Source of the DNA: an uncultured Eubacteriales bacterium
GTDB taxonomy: Bacteria; Bacillota; Clostridia; Lachnospirales; Lachnospiraceae
Assembly: GCA_900539455.1 (NCBI GenBank)
Contig: UQCD01000007.1
Location: 1-64,000 of the forward strand
DNA length: 64,000 nt
Reading direction: 5' to 3'
The notes below the pieces were generated by a model. That model was given only the letters and a program-made list of their open reading frames with translations. It searched no databases and was not told the origin of the DNA. The translations under genes were made by a program, and so were the position numbers. This document shows, in pieces, positions 59,347-64,000 of the stretch (position 1 is its first letter; each line of letters opens with the position of its first letter).

Positions 59347-59375
59347 AGTTTACCTCTTTATATACTTATTGTCAA
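59347..59375 (-). promoter_or_regulatory. Promoter of flippase-pssA-psd unit
   Basis: Minus strand TTGACA (59370-59375), 17-base spacer, TAAACT (59347-59352). Predicted start near 59340. Confidence 0.6.
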
Positions 59376-59404
59376 TAAACATAAGTTTTATAAAAGGTCT
59401 TAGT

Positions 59405-60322
59405 CTATTTATTTCTAAGTATTTCTAATAGATTTTGAAAATATTCCGGTACAGGTCTTTCAAACTCCATATATTCCTTTGTTCTAGGATGAACAAATCC
59501 AAGTACACCTGCGTGTAAGGTCTGACCCTGTAATGTAAATGGACATTTTGCCGGACCGTATACATTATCTCCTAGTAATGGATGATTAATGCTTGCCATA
59601 TGGACACGAATCTGGTGTGTACGCCCTGTTTCAAGTCTACATTCAATATGGGTAAAGTTGTTGAAACGCTCTAACACCTTGTAATGTGTAACTGCATCCT
59701 TGCCATTAGTATAATTAATAGCCATATGCTTTCTATCCCTTACATCTCTTCCGATAGGTGCATCAATAGTTCCTTCATCATTTTTAAAGCAATTATAAAC
59801 TATTGCCTGATACCTTCTTGTTCCAGAATGTTCCTTAAACTGCTCGGCAATAAAATTGTGTGCATAATCATTTTTGCAGCAGACAAGAAGCCCTGTAGTG
59901 TTCATATCAATTCTATGCACAATGCCGGGCCTTAATTCTCCGTTTATTCCGGAAAGATTATCTTTACAATGAAACATTAAAGCATTTACAAGAGTGTCAT
60001 TATAATGACCAGGAGCAGGATGTACAACCAACCCTTTTTGCTTATTTATAACTATAATATCTTCATCCTCATAAACAATATCCAATGGTATGTCCTGAGG
60101 CCAAATGTCTACTGTAACAGGGTCAGGAATATCTAATTTTACATAGTCACCAGTTGTTATTCTGTAATTTGGCTTTCTGACCTTACCATTTACAGTGATT
60201 TTACCGTCATCTAAAAGCTTTCTTATTCTGCTTCTTGACATTTCATCATTGTGTAACGCAAGATATTTATCAATTCTTTCTCCTTCGTCATCATGACCAA
60301 CAAGAAATTTGTTTGCTATCAT
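59405..60322 (-). CDS. RluD-type 23S rRNA pseudouridine synthase
   Basis: The ~305-residue protein has an N-terminal S4 domain (ERIDKYLALHNDEMSRSRIRKLL, in two parts) and the RluA-class catalytic motif VHRIDMNTTGLLV (Asp as catalytic base), with GRTHQIRVHMASINHPLLGD. Strong S4 plus full-length architecture suggests RluD (uridines of helix 69). The ATG at 60322 follows AAAGGA by 11 bases; a TTG at 60331 is too close to that site. It follows lspA by 30 bases, the usual lspA-rluD order. Confidence 0.92.
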   Translation of the reverse strand: MIANKFLVGHDDEGERIDKYLALHNDEMSRSRIRKLLDDGKITVNGKVRKPNYRITTGDYVKLDIPDPVTVDIWPQDIPLDIVYEDEDIIVINKQKGLVVHPAPGHYNDTLVNALMFHCKDNLSGINGELRPGIVHRIDMNTTGLLVCCKNDYAHNFIAEQFKEHSGTRRYQAIVYNCFKNDEGTIDAPIGRDVRDRKHMAINYTNGKDAVTHYKVLERFNNFTHIECRLETGRTHQIRVHMASINHPLLGDNVYGPAKCPFTLQGQTLHAGVLGFVHPRTKEYMEFERPVPEYFQNLLEILRNK

Positions 60323-60352
60323 AAAAATCAAATCCTTTATAAGTTTTTATAT

Positions 60353-60937
60353 TCATTTTTCAATGCTCCATTTAGAAGCCGGCTTAAACAAATCATAAAT
60401 CTCATTTTCATCTATTCTGAATAAGCATAAGATAATAAGGGCAACCATTGATAAGGTAACAAATATATCGGCTACATTAAAAACCGGAAAATTTATTAAT
60501 TTAATATATATAAAATCTATTACATAGCCAATTCTAATTCTGTCAATTAAATTACCAACAGCGCCTGAAAACATCACTAAGAAAATAATTTGTAACACTT
60601 TAAGGGTTTTAATTTTATAGGACAATTTTTCAACATTATTTTCAATATAAAAATTAATCCTTAAATCTATTTTGAAGATTAAAAACAATAGTAATATTGA
60701 AATAATAGTAGTAAGAATCACTACAAAATTAATTTTGTCCCATAACATTCCCCAGGCAATGCCTTTATTTCCGACAAATGTAAATTGAAGCACTCCGGAA
60801 ATTAAGTCTACAGCGTCCTTTCCCATCAGCTTGTCAGTTGCCAAGTGCTTTGTGTACTGGTCAAGAAAAATCAATACAGCAATGAATAATACACACCAAA
60901 AGCCACTTTTAATAATTCTTTTTTTATTCATCTGCAT
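60353..60937 (-). CDS. lspA: Lipoprotein signal peptidase LspA
   Basis: Signal peptidase II cleaves lipoprotein signal peptides, such as that of the lipoprotein at 53.7-54.5 kb. The 194-residue membrane protein has four helices and the catalytic Asp residues in GAVGNLIDRIRIGYVIDFI (about 122-140) and FNVADIFVT (about 152-160). A central hydrophilic insertion (about 85-108, IENNVEKLSYKIKT) is somewhat longer than in compact LspA. The start overlaps the aroB stop by one base with AAGGAG before it, so translation is coupled. Confidence 0.95.
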   Translation of the reverse strand: MQMNKKRIIKSGFWCVLFIAVLIFLDQYTKHLATDKLMGKDAVDLISGVLQFTFVGNKGIAWGMLWDKINFVVILTTIISILLLFLIFKIDLRINFYIENNVEKLSYKIKTLKVLQIIFLVMFSGAVGNLIDRIRIGYVIDFIYIKLINFPVFNVADIFVTLSMVALIILCLFRIDENEIYDLFKPASKWSIEK

Positions 60938-62031
60938 TATCTTGACTCCTTTAGCATTTCCAAAGCTTCCTTCATTAATTCATCAGTAACCTGTCTGTCA
61001 ATAACAGCATTGCCAATATTTTTAATAACTACAAAGCTAACAATGCCCGAATTCATCTTTTTATCACTTTTTGTTACATCCACAACCTGATTTGTATCAA
61101 ACTTATCCTCATTAACAGGAAGCTCATATTTCTTAAGAACATCGATTATGTCTGTATAATCCTCCAAGGAAATATATCCTTTTTTCATAGAAATATAACA
61201 AGCTGTAACCATTCCAAGAGAAACACATTCGCCATGAAGCATAGTAAAGTTCATAAGCTTTTCTATTGCGTGACCTAAAGTATGACCAAAGTTAAGTAAT
61301 GCTCTTTCACCCTTTTCCTTAAAATCATTTTCAACAACCTTTCGCTTTATGTCGCAGGAAACATATACTAAATGCTCTAAGGCAGCCTCGTCATAGGCTT
61401 TTATTTCATTAACATTGTTTTTTAACCAGACATAAAAATCCTTATCTTTGATCAAACCAGCCTTAATTACCTCGCCCATACCAGACAGGTATTGTCTTTT
61501 AGTAAGAGTTTTAAGTGACGAAATATTTGTAAATACAAGCTTAGGCTGATAAAAGGCTCCTACCATATTTTTGTAAGAATCAAAGTCAACGCCTGTTTTT
61601 CCTCCAACACTACTATCTACCTGGGATAAAAGAGAGGTTGGCACCTGTACAAAATCTATGCCTCTAAGATATGTAGCCGCTGTAAAGCCAGTAAGGTCAC
61701 CAACAACACCACCACCTAAGGCAACCAGCATATCCTTTCTCTCAAAATGGTTAATAATAAGATATTCATACAATTTTTTAACAACATCTAAATTCTTATT
61801 TTCTTCCCCTGCATTAAAGGTAAAAACATATACCTCCTTTGCAAGTGATTTTAAAAGTCCTTCTATTTCATCGGCATATATTGGACCAACAGTAGATTCT
61901 GTAACAATACAAAGCTTTCTATTTTCAATATTAAGCTTTGACATTTCCTCGCCAAAGCTATTGTATGAATTTTCTATAACAATATCATAAACTGGTGTTT
62001 CACCATTATGAACAGTAAGTCTTTTACTCAT
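60937..62031 (-). CDS. aroB: 3-dehydroquinate synthase AroB
   Basis: AroB is the second shikimate-pathway enzyme. The 364-residue protein has the NAD-binding AGEENKNLDVV and GGGVVGDLTGFTAATYLRG segments (about 76-130), the VGGKTGVDF metal/substrate region (about 142-150), and the Zn-binding RALLNFGHTLGHAIE segment (about 243-257). GAGAGG precedes the ATG. Only 13 bases separate the sepF terminator from the start, and lspA and rluD follow. Confidence 0.97.
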   Translation of the reverse strand: MSKRLTVHNGETPVYDIVIENSYNSFGEEMSKLNIENRKLCIVTESTVGPIYADEIEGLLKSLAKEVYVFTFNAGEENKNLDVVKKLYEYLIINHFERKDMLVALGGGVVGDLTGFTAATYLRGIDFVQVPTSLLSQVDSSVGGKTGVDFDSYKNMVGAFYQPKLVFTNISSLKTLTKRQYLSGMGEVIKAGLIKDKDFYVWLKNNVNEIKAYDEAALEHLVYVSCDIKRKVVENDFKEKGERALLNFGHTLGHAIEKLMNFTMLHGECVSLGMVTACYISMKKGYISLEDYTDIIDVLKKYELPVNEDKFDTNQVVDVTKSDKKMNSGIVSFVVIKNIGNAVIDRQVTDELMKEALEMLKESR

Positions 62032-62043
62032 ATTAATACCTCT

Positions 62044-62078
62044 CTTAAAAAATCACTCCAGTCAACTGACTGGAGTAA
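62044..62078 (-). terminator. Terminator between sepF and aroB
   Basis: Minus strand ACTCCAGTC/GACTGGAGT stem (9 bp, 62055-62063 with 62068-62076) followed by GATTTTTTAAG. It ends the HlyD-like/yggS/sepF transcript. No promoter for aroB was found between it and the aroB start, so aroB may rely on read-through. Confidence 0.75.
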
Positions 62079-62081
62079 TAA

Positions 62082-62636
62082 TTAGTCAATATTTTTAAAT
62101 GCAGCTACATCAAATCCACCGCTAAGTAAATCTTGGAAATCACCAGATATATCAACAGTTTTTGGTGTAATAATAAATATGTAGCTAGATACCTTTTGAA
62201 GATTTCCATCTATTGAATAGCAGGAACCTGATGTAAAATCAATAATTCTTTGAGCAATATCCACATGTAAACCTTCCAAATTTAATATTACAGCTCTTCC
62301 ACTTAGTAATGTATCAGTAATTTCTCTTGCATCGTCAACATTTGCCGGTTTAATAACACAAACTTCCATAGAACCTCCTTTTTGATTTTTCATAGGAACT
62401 ACCTTTGCCTGCTGTCTGCCTCCAAATCTTGATTTGATAGGAGCTGCAGGCTCTTGTTCCTCCTCTTGTGCCTGCATTTTCGCTGCATCAAATCTGGAAA
62501 TTTTCTTTTGCTGCTTTTGTGTTACAGGCTCATCATATTCTTCTTCATCGTCCTCATCTTCGTATTCATCATACTCGTCTTCATAATCATCATTAAGCTT
62601 TAATATGTTTAAAAACTTGTCGCCAAATTTTCCCAT
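62082..62636 (-). CDS. sepF: Cell division protein SepF
   Basis: SepF binds FtsZ and the membrane and helps septum assembly. The ~184-residue protein has an N-terminal membrane-targeting helix (MGKFGDKFLNILKL), a very acidic linker (about 15-40, mostly D, E and Y), a second linker, and the C-terminal SepF domain with CVIKPANVDDAREITDTLLSG (in two parts) and the IIDFTSGSCYSIDG segment. The ATG at 62636 follows AGGAGA; longer frames lie inside yggS. yggS is just upstream, the usual order. Confidence 0.93.
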   Translation of the reverse strand: MGKFGDKFLNILKLNDDYEDEYDEYEDEDDEEEYDEPVTQKQQKKISRFDAAKMQAQEEEQEPAAPIKSRFGGRQQAKVVPMKNQKGGSMEVCVIKPANVDDAREITDTLLSGRAVILNLEGLHVDIAQRIIDFTSGSCYSIDGNLQKVSSYIFIITPKTVDISGDFQDLLSGGFDVAAFKNID

Positions 62637-62646
62637 TGTCTTTCTC

Positions 62647-63336
62647 CTATCTATTATAATTTCTTTCACCGAAAATGCTTGTACCAACTCTTACCATTGT
62701 AGAGCCTTCTTCTATGGCAACTCTGTAATCGCCACTCATTCCCATTGAGAGAACATCCATACTGACATTATCAATGTTTTTATTCCTTATGTCAACAGAT
62801 AATTTTTTCAAATCAGAAAAAACCTTTCTGTTTTCCTCTGCATCTTCAACAAAAGGAGCAATAGTCATAAGTCCTTTAATATGAATATGAGGCAGCTTTG
62901 AAATACTTTCTATCATTGACATAACATCCTCAGCCATAAGTCCGAATTTCGTATCCTCTTTGGCAACATTTACCTGAACTAAAATATTAACATCTACATT
63001 TTTCTTTTCACATTCATTCTCTATTTGCTGTGCCAGATGTATTGAGTCTACAGAATGTATGAGGTAAACCTTATCAACAATGTATTTTACTTTATTTGTC
63101 TGTAAATGTCCAATTAAGTGCCATTTTATATCCTTTGGTAATTCATCATATTTATCGCACAATTCCTGTACCTTATTTTCTCCAAAATCTCTAACACCAA
63201 TATCATATAATGCTTTAATGTCTGAAGAAGGCTTTGTTTTACTAACAGCGATAAGTGTAACACTTTGACCATAACTAGACTTTTTTTCGCTTTCTTTTAC
63301 AAAAGATTGTACTTCCTTGTAATTTTCAGTAACCAT
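62647..63336 (-). CDS. yggS: YggS/PLPBP family pyridoxal phosphate-binding protein
   Basis: YggS binds pyridoxal 5'-phosphate and regulates B6 and amino-acid balance; it is not an enzyme with a known reaction. The 229-residue protein has the PLP Lys in LIAVSKTKP (about 28-36), IGHLQTNKVKY and the phosphate-binding SMGMSGDYRVAIEEGSTMVRVG segment near the C-terminus. GGAGG precedes the ATG. It sits between the HlyD-like gene and sepF and its stop is 10 bases before the sepF start. Confidence 0.95.
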   Translation of the reverse strand: MVTENYKEVQSFVKESEKKSSYGQSVTLIAVSKTKPSSDIKALYDIGVRDFGENKVQELCDKYDELPKDIKWHLIGHLQTNKVKYIVDKVYLIHSVDSIHLAQQIENECEKKNVDVNILVQVNVAKEDTKFGLMAEDVMSMIESISKLPHIHIKGLMTIAPFVEDAEENRKVFSDLKKLSVDIRNKNIDNVSMDVLSMGMSGDYRVAIEEGSTMVRVGTSIFGERNYNR

Positions 63337-63349
63337 TTTTTAACCTCCA

Positions 63350-64000
63350 TTATTGGTAAACAATTTGATCTTCTGATACCTTGCTGCTGTCTAATACAAT
63401 ATGATCATATACTAATAAGCCATAGGTTGTGCCACTTTCAACAATGTAATATTCACTGGTTTCACCTATAATATTAATCTCACGGAATATACAATATCCG
63501 TTGTTTATATTGTAAACACCTTGTAATGTAGCAATATTGCTAATTACATATGTATCAGTCGAATTAGGTTTTAACAGAATATTTCCAGCCTCAAAAATCT
63601 CTTTCGCAACATAATACTCAGTATCAGTTTTATGATAAATTTCAGTAGTAACAAACTTTGTGGTTATATTGCCATTTTCATCATAGACCTCAAGCAGAAA
63701 TCCCATATCTGTACTGTTTCCACCTTCGGTAGCATATTCAATAGGAATAGTATAAAATTCTTTTTCTACCAGTGAGGTTTTAGGGATTTTCAAGCCTTCT
63801 ATATGTTCTTCAACAATTTGTATATCTGTAAATCTATAGTCTAAGTAGTTAATCATATATTGTTCAAGTGTAACTATGCCATAGGTTTTGCTATCTACCT
63901 TTTTCATTGCAAAATCACCAACTGCAACAACACCGTCCTGCATAAACTTGATTTTCATTACATCATCATCTTTATACTTTTCTGCATCCTGAGCAGTTAA
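63350..64000 (-). CDS. HlyD-like adaptor or envelope protein, 5' end outside window
   Basis: The reading frame is open through the window end on the minus strand: reading 5' of the in-frame Met at 63958 the codons give ...LTAQDAEKYKDDDV, so the N-terminus lies beyond 64000. The visible ~216 residues are beta-rich with VGDFAMKKVDSKTYG, IPKTSLVEKEFYTIP and EYYIVESGTTYGL segments, resembling the C-terminal part of the HlyD-family-like proteins often found before yggS-sepF in Lachnospiraceae. By analogy it may be a membrane-attached adaptor. Family assignment is tentative. Confidence 0.6.
   Translation of the reverse strand, partial: LTAQDAEKYKDDDVMKIKFMQDGVVAVGDFAMKKVDSKTYGIVTLEQYMINYLDYRFTDIQIVEEHIEGLKIPKTSLVEKEFYTIPIEYATEGGNSTDMGFLLEVYDENGNITTKFVTTEIYHKTDTEYYVAKEIFEAGNILLKPNSTDTYVISNIATLQGVYNINNGYCIFREINIIGETSEYYIVESGTTYGLLVYDHIVLDSSKVSEDQIVYQ

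Overview
The window is a compact, strongly AT-rich chromosomal segment of a low-GC, Gram-positive, spore-forming anaerobe. A member of the Clostridia, most likely Lachnospiraceae, is inferred from four things: an rnfCDGEAB operon, an alpha/beta-type small acid-soluble spore protein with a SpoVAF/GerA-type germination protein, strong AGGAGG ribosome-binding sites with TTGACA-17-TATAAT promoters, and the clostridial gene order rng-rplU-prp-rpmA-obgE-yhbY-nadD-yqeK-rsfS-lexA. No phage, insertion sequence, CRISPR array or rRNA operon was seen. Coding density is high and no stretch over 300 bases lacks a gene.

Layout. 1-2.5 kb: the 3' part of a repetitive gene. It encodes 24 perfect-length octads of a charged helix, then four copies of a short TLE motif. 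An 11-A tract then separates it from an ORF in another frame that encodes an acidic linker and about six membrane segments. These are probably one protein. 2.5-4 kb: a spore protein and a convergent RNase H-like nuclease. 4.2-12.9 kb: the Rnf ferredoxin:NAD+ complex, a germination protein, the flavin transferase ApbE that would flavinylate RnfD and RnfG, a NusG domain II protein and a Gx transporter. 12.9-21.5 kb: ruvAB, zapA, a U32 RlhA-like protein, a SEDS/PBP pair, a Nudix hydrolase, queH and tRNA-Leu(CAA). 21.7-36.5 kb: a putative zinc-finger anti-sigma protein, polA (degenerate proofreading domain), coaE, an enlarged FtsA-like protein, an M23 peptidase, a small alarmone synthetase, pseudouridine synthases, HAD, YgiQ and SDR proteins, two unrecognised genes and recU. 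36.5-41.7 kb: the operon hisZ-hisG-hisD-hisB-hisIE, whose last gene has an N-terminal HisA/HisF-like remnant. 41.7-44.2 kb: a newly read 46-residue membrane protein, an O-antigen-ligase-like protein and a TPR protein. 44.2-52.3 kb: paired radical-SAM proteins, a short RNase E/G, and the L21-Prp-L27 and ObgE-to-RsfS ribosome-assembly genes. 52.4-53.6 kb: divergent lexA and yneA-like genes with two clear SOS boxes. 53.6-64 kb: a lipoprotein, a Xer-type recombinase, a membrane protein, a phospholipid block (flippase-like, pssA, psd), aroB-lspA-rluD, and sepF-yggS-HlyD-like (partial at the window end).

Functional links: Rnf with ApbE and its accessory proteins form an energy-conserving flavoprotein module. 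HisZ and short-form HisG are obligate partners. Prp removes the N-terminal extension visible on L27. LexA represses itself and the YneA-like division inhibitor. RuvAB and RecU cover Holliday junction processing. ZapA, SepF, the FtsA-like protein and the SEDS/PBP pair act in division or wall growth. The points most worth a second look are the repeat/A-tract protein at the left edge, the HisA/F-like remnant on HisIE, the RNase E/G without a Zn-link, the 39-bp leader repeats at 33.3 kb, the unexplained 17-bp perfect palindrome at 56.5 kb and the 46-residue membrane protein at 41.7 kb.
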